Shown piece by piece: positions 35,752-44,237 of a DNA stretch of 64,000 nt (position 1 is the stretch's first letter; each line of letters starts with the position of its first letter). Made by a program: the position numbers and the translations under genes. Source of the DNA: Bog-756 sp963813525 (lineage in GTDB: Bacteria > Actinomycetota > Acidimicrobiia > Acidimicrobiales > RAAP-2); NCBI GenBank assembly GCA_963813525.1, contig CAWEZI010000002.1:62001-126000 (forward strand). The letters run 5' to 3'. The notes beneath the pieces are model-generated. The model was given only the letters and a program-made list of their open reading frames with translations. It searched no databases and was not told where the DNA came from.

Positions 35752-37245
35752 ATGAGCCGCGATGTGGTTACGGGATACTGCTGGCCGCAATCAGCGGGCC
35801 TGGGCGGCCGGGTCGGTCTGCACATGTCTTCGTCCGGTGGGCGGCCGGTGCGCGTCGAGGTGGCACGGGTCGGAGGGCGACGAGAGGTCGTCTTCAGTTC
35901 TGACGCGGTCGCGGCAGACCAACACGAGACGCCTAGGGACGCTTCCTCGAAAGGGTGCGGTTGGCCCATCGCTCTCACGCTCGACATCGCGCCGACGTGG
36001 CGGTCGGGCTACTACGAGGTCGTCATGGAGATTGCCGTTGACGACAAGGTGCGGCGCGGCTACGCCTTCTTCGTCGTGCGTCCGTCCTCAGGCACACGCA
36101 TCGTTGTCGCGCTGGCGACCAACACGTGGCACGCTTATAACGACTTTGGCGGATCCAACCTGTACACCGGCGGGACCCACGTTGCCATGCAGCGGCCGAT
36201 GTCTGCCGGCTATCTCTACAAGCCGCCGGGCAAGGGGCGACGCGTGACGGGCACGGGTGCGCCTGATCCGCAGAACGCTGCCCACGTGGGTTACGTCCAG
36301 ATCAATCACCTGTCGGGCTATGCCGGTTCGGCGGGCTGGCCCGACTGGGAGATGCCATTCATCGAGTGGGCCGAGCGCCAGGGGTTCGAGATCGGTGTGT
36401 GCACGAACGCCGATCTCGAGTTGCACCCCGAGGTGTTGGACGGGGCGAGTCTGTATCTATCCGTCGGCCACGACGAGTACTGGTCGCGTGGCATGCGCGA
36501 CACCGTCGAAGAATTCATCGCCAGCGGCGGCAATGCGGCGTTCTTCTCGGGCAATACGTCGCTATGGCAGGTGCGCATCGAGGGTGACGATCACGACGTG
36601 ATAGTCGGGTACAAGAGCTTGTTCAAGAACGACCCGCTGTTGGGAGCCGAAGGCGGGGCCGAGGTGACGACGTTCTGGTCCGACGTCATCGTAAGTCGCC
36701 CCGAGAACTCCATGACCGGCGTCTCATTCACGCGCGGGGGCTATCACCGCATAGGTCGCAATGTGACCGCCGGCCTCGGGGGTTACACCGTGCACCGCGC
36801 TGGTCACTGGATGTTCGACGGCACCGGCCTCGGCTATGGCGACGTGCTCGGTGCCGGCGCGACCGTCGTCGGTTATGAGTGCGACGGGTGCGTGTTCACC
36901 TACCGCGACGGCCTGCCCTACCCGACCGGCGAAGACGGCACGCCGTCGACCTTTGAGATTCTCGGGACGTGCCCGACGCAGCACTTCACACGCGAGACCG
37001 CGCCTCGTCCTCCCAAGCCGGGCGAGCCGAGCGAGTTGGAGTACATAGCGTCACGCGTGTTCGGCACACGTGAGCCCGAGGCAATGGAACGCATCCGTCA
37101 CGGCCACGCGGTACTGGGTGCCTACACGGACGAGGCGGGAGCCACAGTCATCACGTCGGGGTCGACCGACTGGGCTCACGGGCTAGCAGGGCGAGATCCG
37201 CAGATTGAGCAGATCACTCGCAACATCCTGACGCGTCTGGGATAG
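35752..37245 (+). CDS. N,N-dimethylformamidase large-subunit-like protein
   Basis: 497 residues from ATG 35752, with GGTCGGGAG just upstream. Recognisable family segments are VALATNTWHAYNDFGGSNLY, GWPDWEMPFIEWAERQGFE, LYLSVGHDEYWSRGMRD and GGNAAFFSGNTSLWQVRIE, followed by a C-terminal ATVITSGSTDWAHGLAG. In DMF-degrading bacteria the large subunit of the iron amidohydrolase is longer (about 760 residues) and needs a small subunit, which is absent here. Codon use looks less GC-biased than in neighbours (ATA, GTT and CGT codons are frequent), and a gene remnant lies directly upstream, so transfer is possible. Substrate: a small amide is plausible but unproven. Confidence 0.8.
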   Translation: MSRDVVTGYCWPQSAGLGGRVGLHMSSSGGRPVRVEVARVGGRREVVFSSDAVAADQHETPRDASSKGCGWPIALTLDIAPTWRSGYYEVVMEIAVDDKVRRGYAFFVVRPSSGTRIVVALATNTWHAYNDFGGSNLYTGGTHVAMQRPMSAGYLYKPPGKGRRVTGTGAPDPQNAAHVGYVQINHLSGYAGSAGWPDWEMPFIEWAERQGFEIGVCTNADLELHPEVLDGASLYLSVGHDEYWSRGMRDTVEEFIASGGNAAFFSGNTSLWQVRIEGDDHDVIVGYKSLFKNDPLLGAEGGAEVTTFWSDVIVSRPENSMTGVSFTRGGYHRIGRNVTAGLGGYTVHRAGHWMFDGTGLGYGDVLGAGATVVGYECDGCVFTYRDGLPYPTGEDGTPSTFEILGTCPTQHFTRETAPRPPKPGEPSELEYIASRVFGTREPEAMERIRHGHAVLGAYTDEAGATVITSGSTDWAHGLAGRDPQIEQITRNILTRLG

Positions 37246-37304
37246 AGCTGTGATACGGAACTCGCGCGGTGTGAGTCCTGTCCACGAGAGAGGATCTTGT
37301 GGGC

Positions 37305-38582
37305 TCAGCCGGGGGGCTGCAGCCCGTATTCGTCCTTCCACCAACGGGCACCGGCCCGTTCGGCCGGATCGCCTCGCTTGGTGGCGTCCTGGCCCAGCGA
37401 ATCCGGCGTGGGGCCGACGCGGTCGGCGATCGGCCGCAGAGCGGCCAGGTCGAAGCGGTAGACGTTGGCCGCGGTCAACCCCAGCATGTCGGCGGTGTCA
37501 TCCACCGGCACCTCGGCGAAGTCGGCGGAAAGCTTGGCGGCGGTGTTGGGCCAGGTGCCTTCCGGATGGGGGTAGTCGGTCCCCCACATCACCACGTCGG
37601 TGCCGATCACGTACCGACGCCGGATCTCCTCCTTGGACATGGTGGAAGCCCCGATGAAGATATTGGTGCCGAAGTAGTCGGACGGCAGTTTGGAGATCTT
37701 GCCCTTGAGAAGGGCCGCCATCTTCTTTGTGGTGTGACCACCCCCCATGTACTGGTCCCACTTCCACATCATGTCCCCCGCCCAGTAGGCGGCGGCCTCG
37801 GTGACCACGAACTTGAGCTCCGGATAGCGCTCGAACACCCCGCTGAACAGAAGGTGCCAGGCCGGTCGTACCGCCCACCAGACAACCTCGGCCAGATAGA
37901 CGCCGGTATGGTCGCCGTACTCCTCCATGGGTGCCTCACCCGAGTGGGTGTGGACGGGTAGGCCGGCGTCGGCGCAGGCTGCCCATACCGGGTCGTAGAC
38001 GGCGTCGTTGTAGGCGGCGCGGTTCCGCCACATGGTCGGGATCATGATGCCCCGGATACCGGGTTGGGCCGCCACCCACTCGATCTCGCTCACCGCCCGG
38101 GTGATGTCGTGGGTGATGGGGACGAGAGCGATCCCGCCCCGCCGGTGGGGAGCGTGCGAGCACATGTCGGCCAGGAAACGGTTGTGGGCGTGGGCCCCGG
38201 CGAAAGCCAATTCGGGATCCTCGATGGCCCCGGCGAACAGGCCGGCGCCGAACGGCGGGGAGGCCATGCCGGTGATGGCGTCGGCGTCGGCGAACAGCAC
38301 GTCGGCGGCCACACCGTCGGCGTCGAGCTCCTTGTCCCGGATGACCGGGTCGAAGGCGCCCTTGAGTCCTTCCTCGTTGTCCTTCTCCCAACCCATGATG
38401 TAGTCGTAGTTGAAGGCCAGCGCCTCCTCGCGGTGGGCCATCCGCTCGGTCAGGTAGTCGTCGAAGGCCGGGAAGTATTTGGGGTCGAGGTATTTCCGGT
38501 ACTCCTCACAGGCCAGACCGGCGTGCCCGTCGGCCGACACCACTATGTAGCGGTCCGATCCACTGCTGGGCACGTCACTCAT
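37305..38582 (-). CDS. Amidohydrolase-family (COG2159) metal-dependent hydrolase/decarboxylase
   Basis: 425 residues. The metal site is built from VVSADGHAGLA, LPVHTHSGEAP and WGTDYPHPEG, the same triad order as in the gene at 34185-35426. VYLAEVVWWAVRPAWHLLF and PELKFVVTEAAAYWAGDM are typical of the family. ATG 38582 overlaps the stop of the acetoacetate-decarboxylase-like gene by 4 bp; the open frame extending further is a shadow of that gene. Joint expression suggests consecutive steps on one acidic substrate. Whether it hydrolyses or decarboxylates cannot be decided. Confidence 0.88.
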   Translation of the reverse strand: MSDVPSSGSDRYIVVSADGHAGLACEEYRKYLDPKYFPAFDDYLTERMAHREEALAFNYDYIMGWEKDNEEGLKGAFDPVIRDKELDADGVAADVLFADADAITGMASPPFGAGLFAGAIEDPELAFAGAHAHNRFLADMCSHAPHRRGGIALVPITHDITRAVSEIEWVAAQPGIRGIMIPTMWRNRAAYNDAVYDPVWAACADAGLPVHTHSGEAPMEEYGDHTGVYLAEVVWWAVRPAWHLLFSGVFERYPELKFVVTEAAAYWAGDMMWKWDQYMGGGHTTKKMAALLKGKISKLPSDYFGTNIFIGASTMSKEEIRRRYVIGTDVVMWGTDYPHPEGTWPNTAAKLSADFAEVPVDDTADMLGLTAANVYRFDLAALRPIADRVGPTPDSLGQDATKRGDPAERAGARWWKDEYGLQPPG

Positions 38583-39358
38583 CGCTTCGCCCCCAGAACC
38601 GAGAGGTCGTCGTACCGCTGGTGCATGTAGGGCTCGAGCCACTCGGCCGGCACCCGGCCCACCACCTCGCCCCGCTGGGACGAGGAGAGCTCGGCGTAGT
38701 CGAAGGACAACACCTTGCCCACCGGGAAGTCGGCGATGGGGTCGAGAGGGGCGTCCAGCAGCTTGCACTCGCCACTGACCGGTCGGACCATCCGGGCCAC
38801 CTCGTGGCGGCGGCAGTAGACGAAGGCCGGGTCACCCTCCAAACCGGAGCCTGACGGATCGGGCAGGAGCTTGAAGTAGAAATCGAGCTTGTCGATCTCG
38901 TAGCCGGGAGCCTCCGGCCCGAGAGACCCGCTCACCTCGGCCACCGTCGATCCCATCCGGGCCACCCGGGCCTCCACGCTGTCGCCCTTCACGTCGAGGG
39001 CCATGTCGGCCATCTTCTTGGGCTCCCCGAAGGTCTCGCGGCCGCCCACCGTGGCCTGCTCGGTTGTCATGGGCATGAAAAGGGCGTACTCACCCTCGGT
39101 GTCCCCGTGGCGGGCCCGGACCCCGAACCAGCCGGCTCCGAACGGCTGGAGACCGGTGCCCAGGTCGACGACGGCAATGCGCAGCCGGGCGGTGGGCACC
39201 GAAGGCTCGAGCGGTCGGGGCAGGACCGCGGCGATGGCCTCCGGATCGGTCTCGAACACCACCGTCACCGCTTGTGACCAAATGGGGGTGCTGGTCGCTT
39301 CGACCTCCCGGTTGCGGACCTGCTCCGGTGGCCGGGCGCCGTATCGAACGCTTCCCAT
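38579..39358 (-). CDS. Acetoacetate decarboxylase-family protein
   Basis: 259 residues, the normal ADC-fold length. The Schiff-base region is preserved as RETFGEPKKMAD, with Lys114-Lys115 matching the adjacent catalytic and pKa-lowering lysines of acetoacetate decarboxylases. Preceding GWFGVRARHGDTEGEYALFM forms the beta-barrel core. ADC-like proteins decarboxylate beta-keto acids or act as aldolase-dehydratases. It has AAGGGGGAA before its start and is coupled (4-bp overlap) to the downstream amidohydrolase. An 8-bp inverted repeat at 39372-39392 lies in its leader. Confidence 0.85.
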   Translation of the reverse strand: MGSVRYGARPPEQVRNREVEATSTPIWSQAVTVVFETDPEAIAAVLPRPLEPSVPTARLRIAVVDLGTGLQPFGAGWFGVRARHGDTEGEYALFMPMTTEQATVGGRETFGEPKKMADMALDVKGDSVEARVARMGSTVAEVSGSLGPEAPGYEIDKLDFYFKLLPDPSGSGLEGDPAFVYCRRHEVARMVRPVSGECKLLDAPLDPIADFPVGKVLSFDYAELSSSQRGEVVGRVPAEWLEPYMHQRYDDLSVLGAKR

Positions 39359-39371
39359 GGTTCCCCCTTCC

Positions 39372-39392
39372 GAGGGCGTACGGGACGCCCTC
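39372..39392 (-). promoter_or_regulatory. Inverted repeat in the leader of the ADC-amidohydrolase unit
   Basis: GAGGGCGT (39372-39379) and ACGCCCTC (39385-39392) are perfect 8-bp arms around ACGGG. The dyad starts 14 bp before the ADC start codon, between it and the GGDEF-EAL gene end. It could be an operator or a leader hairpin that covers the ribosome site; no evidence distinguishes these. Confidence 0.4.
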
Positions 39393-39507
39393 CATCCCAG
39401 TGTTGCACGCCGACGCCGATGGCGCCCTGGAATCGGCGACGGGGACCGACCGGCTGGTCGCAGTCGAATTGGTCCGCTTGGCCACCCCGCCGCCCGGGCG
39501 ACGATTC

Positions 39508-41829
39508 CTACACGCCGCTGGTAGTCACCCGGCCCACTTGTGTGGGCCGGAAGGACAGGTCGGCCGCCGGCATCGGCCGGCTGATCCAGTAACCCTGGGC
39601 GAAGTCACACCCGAGGTCGGCCAGTACGGCAAGGGTGGCGGCGTCCTCGATCCCTTCGGCCACGATGCGCAACCCCATGGCGTGGCCGAGCTCGATGGTC
39701 GAGCGGACCAGATCGAGGTCCCGGTGGTCGCCGCCGTCGGTCAGACCGGTGATGAAGGTGCGATCGAGCTTGAGCTCTCCCACGGCGAGGTTGCTCAGGT
39801 AGGCCAGCGAGGTGACGCCGGCCCCGAAGTCGTCGATCGAGACGACCAGGCCCAGGTTCCGCAGTTCCTCTATGACATGACGGGACTGCTCGAACTCGGA
39901 GATCACCGAGGCCTCGGTGATCTCGAGGACCAGCGAAGTGGCCGGCAATCCGTTGAGCTGCAGTTGGTCGCGCACCATTTCGACGAACCCTGGCTCGAGG
40001 AGGTTGGTGGGTGAGACGTTCACCGACACCGTCAGCATGCATCCGACCGCACGCCACGCCGCGCACTGCTTGGCCGCTGCCTGTAGCACCCATCGGGTGA
40101 GAGCGGGCATGAGCCCACCGTGCTCGGCCAGGGGGATGAACCGGTCCGGTGGGAGCAGGCCCAAGGTGGGATGGGTCCAGCGCACCAACGCCTCGGCGGC
40201 CAGCACCTCGCCGCTGCGCAGGTCGAGCTGGGGCTGGTAGTGGAGCACCAGGCTCCCGCTCTCGATGGCCGTCTGCAGGTCCTCGAGGAGGCGCATCTGG
40301 TCTCCGTCCTCGTCGAGGTCCTCCTGATAGGAGGCAAAGGAGGTATTCCCGATCTTGGATCGGTACATGGCCACGTCGGCACACCAGACCAGTCCGGCGC
40401 TGTCGGTGGCGTCGGTGGGCGCCACCGCGATCCCGATGCTGGCCGTGATGGTGGCCCTCACCACGTCGAGCACGAACGGCTCGGCCAAACTGGCCGTCAG
40501 TCGTTCGGCGACAAAAGTGGCATAGGTGGCGTCTCCTCCCACCAGCACGACGGCGAACTCGTCACCGCCGAATCTCACCAACAGGTCTGTGTCCCGCAAT
40601 GATCCGGAGAGGCGGGCGCCCAGCTGCCTGAGCAGCTCATCGCCGGCGGGGTGGCCGAAGGAGTCGTTGATCTCCTTGAAGCGGTTGAGGTCGACGAAGA
40701 GGAAGGCCAGGCTGAACTGATCCTGCCTGTCGGCATTCTCCTCGAAGAAGGCATCGAGCACCCGGAAGAGGTACCGACGGTTGCGCAGTCCGGTGAGGTC
40801 GTCGGTGATGGCCTGGCGGTGACGCTCTTGGCTCTCCCGCTGGATCTGGTGGACGGACAGCGCCAGCCGGATGCCGGCGATCACCAGCGTGGCCGTGGCC
40901 AGACCGATGGCCACCCTGCTGATGGAATACAGACTGGAGATGAGAAGGATGACCAGCGCAGCGCCGGACAGCACATTGGGGAGCAGGAACCCGGCCGGAC
41001 GCTCGGGGAGCAGCGGGTTCGAGTAGTGCCCGCGCAGCCAGACCGATGCCGACATCACCACGATGGCCGTCGGCCAGGCGATGGCATTCAGGATGAAACC
41101 GAACCGCGACGCTCCGAACGAGTTCGGGAGGAGGTTGGCGGTGTCCCCGAACACGTTGAGAGCCATGCCGGTGGCCAGAAGGATCCAGGGCACCTTGCTC
41201 CGGCCGGACAGCACTGCGAATCCGCCCACCACCAGACCCAGGAGCAGGACGTCCCCGATCGGATAAGCGAAGTTGGTCAGCGTGGAGAGGGTGCTTCCCG
41301 CCGCCGACCTCTCGATGCTGTCGAAGGCGAAGGCGGCGCATACGGCGGCAGCACCACATCCGGCGATGGCTCCGTCGAGCCAGTTGGGGGCCGTGATCTT
41401 CTTGACCTCCCCCCGGATGAAGAGCATCACCGCTACGTAGGCAAGCGGGTAGAACAGGAGGTAGAAGACGTCGGCCAGACCCGGGCTCGGTGGCGTGGCC
41501 CCACCCAGCGACTCGATCGTCAAGACCACGTCGCCCACCGACCACGACAGCAGGCTGAACCCGAGGAAGAGGGCAGGAAGTCGACCGTGTCGGTCGACGA
41601 CGCCCTTGGCGATGCAGAGCCCGCTGGCGATCAACTCGATCCCGCACACCATCCAACCGTCGAGCCAGGTCCACGACTGGTCGTCGCTCCGCAGTAGTAA
41701 CGACACCAGATAGCCGGCGAGGAGGAGGGCGAGCAGGGCGTAGGTGGCCCGGAGGAACACCGTCGACCGGGAAAGGCGCGGCTTTGATTCGGCGGCGCGG
41801 GCCGTCACTTCAGGGCCAGAAATCACCAT
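39508..41829 (-). CDS. Membrane-bound GGDEF-EAL diguanylate cyclase/phosphodiesterase
   Basis: 773 residues from ATG 41829. About nine hydrophobic helices fill residues 25-325 with no named sensory domain. The GGDEF domain follows (DDLTGLRNRRYLFRVL, active-site RFGGDEFAVV intact), then EAL (AAEALVRW, VSVNVSPTNL, IDDFGAGVTSLAYL, LKLDRTFI, VAEGIED) with the main metal-binding residues present. It should both make and break cyclic di-GMP, controlled by an unknown membrane signal. The I-site RxxD five residues before GGDEF appears as RDTDLLVRFGGDEF, so product inhibition is possible. Single-gene unit. Confidence 0.93.
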   Translation of the reverse strand: MVISGPEVTARAAESKPRLSRSTVFLRATYALLALLLAGYLVSLLLRSDDQSWTWLDGWMVCGIELIASGLCIAKGVVDRHGRLPALFLGFSLLSWSVGDVVLTIESLGGATPPSPGLADVFYLLFYPLAYVAVMLFIRGEVKKITAPNWLDGAIAGCGAAAVCAAFAFDSIERSAAGSTLSTLTNFAYPIGDVLLLGLVVGGFAVLSGRSKVPWILLATGMALNVFGDTANLLPNSFGASRFGFILNAIAWPTAIVVMSASVWLRGHYSNPLLPERPAGFLLPNVLSGAALVILLISSLYSISRVAIGLATATLVIAGIRLALSVHQIQRESQERHRQAITDDLTGLRNRRYLFRVLDAFFEENADRQDQFSLAFLFVDLNRFKEINDSFGHPAGDELLRQLGARLSGSLRDTDLLVRFGGDEFAVVLVGGDATYATFVAERLTASLAEPFVLDVVRATITASIGIAVAPTDATDSAGLVWCADVAMYRSKIGNTSFASYQEDLDEDGDQMRLLEDLQTAIESGSLVLHYQPQLDLRSGEVLAAEALVRWTHPTLGLLPPDRFIPLAEHGGLMPALTRWVLQAAAKQCAAWRAVGCMLTVSVNVSPTNLLEPGFVEMVRDQLQLNGLPATSLVLEITEASVISEFEQSRHVIEELRNLGLVVSIDDFGAGVTSLAYLSNLAVGELKLDRTFITGLTDGGDHRDLDLVRSTIELGHAMGLRIVAEGIEDAATLAVLADLGCDFAQGYWISRPMPAADLSFRPTQVGRVTTSGV

Positions 41830-41974
41830 CACCCGGGGATCATCGACGATCCTTGGTCAATCCTTGAACAAGTCCTGAAGCGGGGTCCGGGCCCAGGCCG
41901 CCCTGTGAGCCTGAGCCGGCCGGTCAGGCCCGGGTTCCCGCCCGGCCCGCTTGCGACAGACCACACAGAGTGGT

Positions 41975-42012
41975 CGACGCTGGCCAGGGCGAATGACCTG
42001 GCCAGAGCGTCG
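41975..42012. promoter_or_regulatory. Long interrupted hairpin upstream of an MFS gene
   Basis: CGACGCT (41975-41981) pairs with AGCGTCG (42006-42012), and GGCCAGG (41982-41988) with CCTGGCC (41997-42003), leaving a two-base bulge and an 8-base loop. It sits 60 bp before the chosen MFS start, in the divergent region with the GGDEF-EAL gene. A leader hairpin or an operator for both genes is possible. Confidence 0.45.
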
Positions 42013-42071
42013 GGACACCCGGGACGCACCGCAGCGGGGTGGCGACCGGGCGCCTACGCTACGGAAGCATT

Positions 42072-43220
42072 GTGAGCCTCCGTCCCATTGGCTGGGTTTT
42101 CCTCCTGTTCGGCGCCTTCTGGGGCGGCTGGGCGGTGGCGGCCGTGGACATTGAACGGGCGCTGGGGCTGTCCACGGCCAGGTTCGGTCTGCTGCTGTCG
42201 GTCGCCCTGGTCGGTGGAGCGTCGTCCAACGCCGTGGGGGGAGCATTGTGCGAACGATTCGGCACCGGCAAGGTACTGGGATCATCGTTGCTCGGTTGGG
42301 CCTTCCTTCTGTCTGTCGGTGCCGTCGTGCGGGAGCCGGTGGCCCTGGGCGTCGTGATCGTCGTCATGGTGGCGGTGGCCGGACTGGTCGATGTGGCCAT
42401 CAACGTGGGGGCCACGGCCGCACTGGCCGACCAGCCGGGACGGCTGGTGGCCTTTCATGGCCGGTTCAACATCGGGGCAGCGTCGGGGGCCGCCCTCATG
42501 GGGGTGCTGCTCGGCGTCGGTGCCTCCTGGCGCTGGATGTGGGTGGCCGTGGCGGTGGTCGCTCTCGGTGTGGGAGCGGTGTGCCACCGGGTGCGGCTCC
42601 CGGGAGGTGAGCGTGGTGACCAGGTGCCGGTGCCGGGCGGGATGGTGGCCCTCCTCCGTGGCGAGGGCCTTCTCCCCTTGGCCGGGGCGTTCGCCCTGGC
42701 GGCCATGGTGGAAGGGGGGATCGAGCTGTGGGGTGTTCTGTTCCTGCGCACCCAGCTGACTTCCGGCCTTCTCATCGGTGCCGGAGGGGCTGTCCTCGGG
42801 TATTCGGTCGCCGCTCTGGCGCGGTCGTTCCTCGGGCCCCGGGTGGGCCGGCGCGGTCCGGCACGGGGTGTGATCATCGGCGCCGGCACCGCCGCCATCG
42901 GCGTGGCCACCTTGGCCACCGCCCATACAGCTTTGATCGCCGCCCTCGGCCTGGTCCTGGCCGCAGGCGGGATCTCCATGTGCTGGCCCCTGTTGCTGGC
43001 CCAGGCGGGTGCGGGTCGTTCCCGGGCCAGTGCCGTGGTCGGCAGTGTGTCGGCCGTCGGCTACCTGGGCATGATCATCGGGCCGGCGCTGGTGGGAATG
43101 GTGGCAGACCTGGTCGGATTGCGCGCTGCGCTCGGGGTATTGGCGGCGGCCGCACTCATCGTGGCTGTGGTTCCCACCCGGTCCAGGAGCTTCGCCCCGG
43201 TGGCGGCCCGGCAGGCCTGA
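42072..43220 (+). CDS. MFS transporter (12 TM)
   Basis: 382 residues from GTG 42072, which has GGAAG 4 bases upstream; GTG 42039 would add 11 residues. About twelve helices are visible, beginning IGWVFLLFGAFWGGWAVAAV. Motif A is degenerate (SNAVGGALCERFGTGKVLG); HGRFNIGAASGAALMGVLLG is a helix-4/5 region typical of the FucP/YbjJ-like branch. There is no adjacent regulator or enzyme. Direction and substrate of transport are unknown; sugar or small-molecule export is possible. Confidence 0.82.
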   Translation: MSLRPIGWVFLLFGAFWGGWAVAAVDIERALGLSTARFGLLLSVALVGGASSNAVGGALCERFGTGKVLGSSLLGWAFLLSVGAVVREPVALGVVIVVMVAVAGLVDVAINVGATAALADQPGRLVAFHGRFNIGAASGAALMGVLLGVGASWRWMWVAVAVVALGVGAVCHRVRLPGGERGDQVPVPGGMVALLRGEGLLPLAGAFALAAMVEGGIELWGVLFLRTQLTSGLLIGAGGAVLGYSVAALARSFLGPRVGRRGPARGVIIGAGTAAIGVATLATAHTALIAALGLVLAAGGISMCWPLLLAQAGAGRSRASAVVGSVSAVGYLGMIIGPALVGMVADLVGLRAALGVLAAAALIVAVVPTRSRSFAPVAARQA

Positions 43221-43444
43221 ATTTCGGATCTGTTCTCCCTCTGCCAGCCCTCTCCCCTTGCCACGGCTCTCTCTTTGCCACGACTCTCTCTACGACTTTG
43301 CCAAACGTGCGGCAGGCCCGACCGAGCCTGGGTGCACGGCAAAGAAGGTCGTTTTCCCTGTCAACCGACGGGTATGGCCCAACCGTTCACTGTTCATCAG
43401 GCTGGCCGGCATCTCTCCAGCCCCACGACCTCGGAGAGAGTCCC

Positions 43445-43684
43445 GTGGCTACCGAGACCTTCGAGATCGTGGTGAGGGGCCGATTCAGCCAGACGTTGGC
43501 CGGGGCCATCGTCGGATTCGAGGTCAGTCGGTGCGAGAGGGGGCTGACCCACCTGGTGGGGTGCGTGCCCGATCAGGCCCGATTGCACACCACCCTGGAA
43601 TTCTTCAGGGATCTCAATATCGAGCTGGTGTCGGTCAATCTGGTGCCGGCACCGAGCGCCGCCACCGGCAGGGAGGTCGGTTGA
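43445..43684 (+). CDS. Small conserved protein of unknown function (79 aa)
   Basis: 79 residues from GTG 43445, with GGAGAG about 6 bases upstream; the much longer open frame around it is not credible. Sequence features are TETFEIVVRGRFSQTLAGAI, VGFEVSRCERGLTHLVG, and a terminal DQARLHTTLEFFRDLNIELV. The beta-alpha-beta-beta-alpha-beta rhythm suggests a ferredoxin-like (ACT-like) fold. Similar short proteins occur in related actinobacteria, by my recollection, with no known role. Confidence 0.65.
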   Translation: MATETFEIVVRGRFSQTLAGAIVGFEVSRCERGLTHLVGCVPDQARLHTTLEFFRDLNIELVSVNLVPAPSAATGREVG

Positions 43685-43817
43685 CCCGATGGGTTGATCG
43701 GATCACCCTGCGCTCTTTTTGGGGCGGGCACTAACCTGTGGCCAGTGGCTGTTGTCCGACCCCCGTACGTGATCCGGTGATCGATCACCCCGGCTCCGCC
43801 CGCCCCGTCTTCCCCCG

Positions 43818-44189
43818 ATGACCGACGGAGGGACCGAACCGTGGCCCTGGCCCGCCGCCCTGGATGCGGTGATCGCAGCCCCCGAGTTCCATGAGGTCCT
43901 GTTCGAAGACGATCGGGTCCGCGTCCTCGACGGCCGGGTTCCGCCCGGAGCCATCGTGCCCGTACACACCCATCGATGGGGAGGCGTGCTCTACATCATG
44001 GCCACCAGCGACTTCGTCCGCCGAGCTCCCGATGGAAGTGTGATCGTGGACACCCGTGTGTCCAACTCGAGGCCCACGGCCGGTGCGGCGGTGTGGGGTG
44101 CTCCTCTCACGCCGCACTCGCTCGAGAACGTCGGCCCGCATGAGTTCCGCACGATCACGGTGGAGATGAAGGACGCGGGCGCCTCCTAA
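43818..44189 (+). CDS. Cupin-fold protein
   Basis: 123 residues. A single small beta-barrel is suggested: FHEVLFEDDRVRVLDGRVPP, then GAIVPVHTHRWGGVLYIMA with the HxH motif of cupin motif 1, and a final ENVGPHEFRTITVEMKD holding the motif 2 His. A metal-binding cupin could be an isomerase, a dioxygenase or a ligand-binding module. No operon partner; the next gene converges on it. Confidence 0.75.
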   Translation: MTDGGTEPWPWPAALDAVIAAPEFHEVLFEDDRVRVLDGRVPPGAIVPVHTHRWGGVLYIMATSDFVRRAPDGSVIVDTRVSNSRPTAGAAVWGAPLTPHSLENVGPHEFRTITVEMKDAGAS

Positions 44190-44237
44190 CTGACCCGCCC
44201 CGTGGTGATCAGCCGGGAAGCAATGGGGGTGTAGCGC

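Noticed and set aside
35427..37245. Insertion sequence or integron carrying the dimethylformamidase-like gene
   Set aside because: No transposase, integrase, terminal inverted repeats or target duplications were seen; only a gene remnant and composition hint at transfer.
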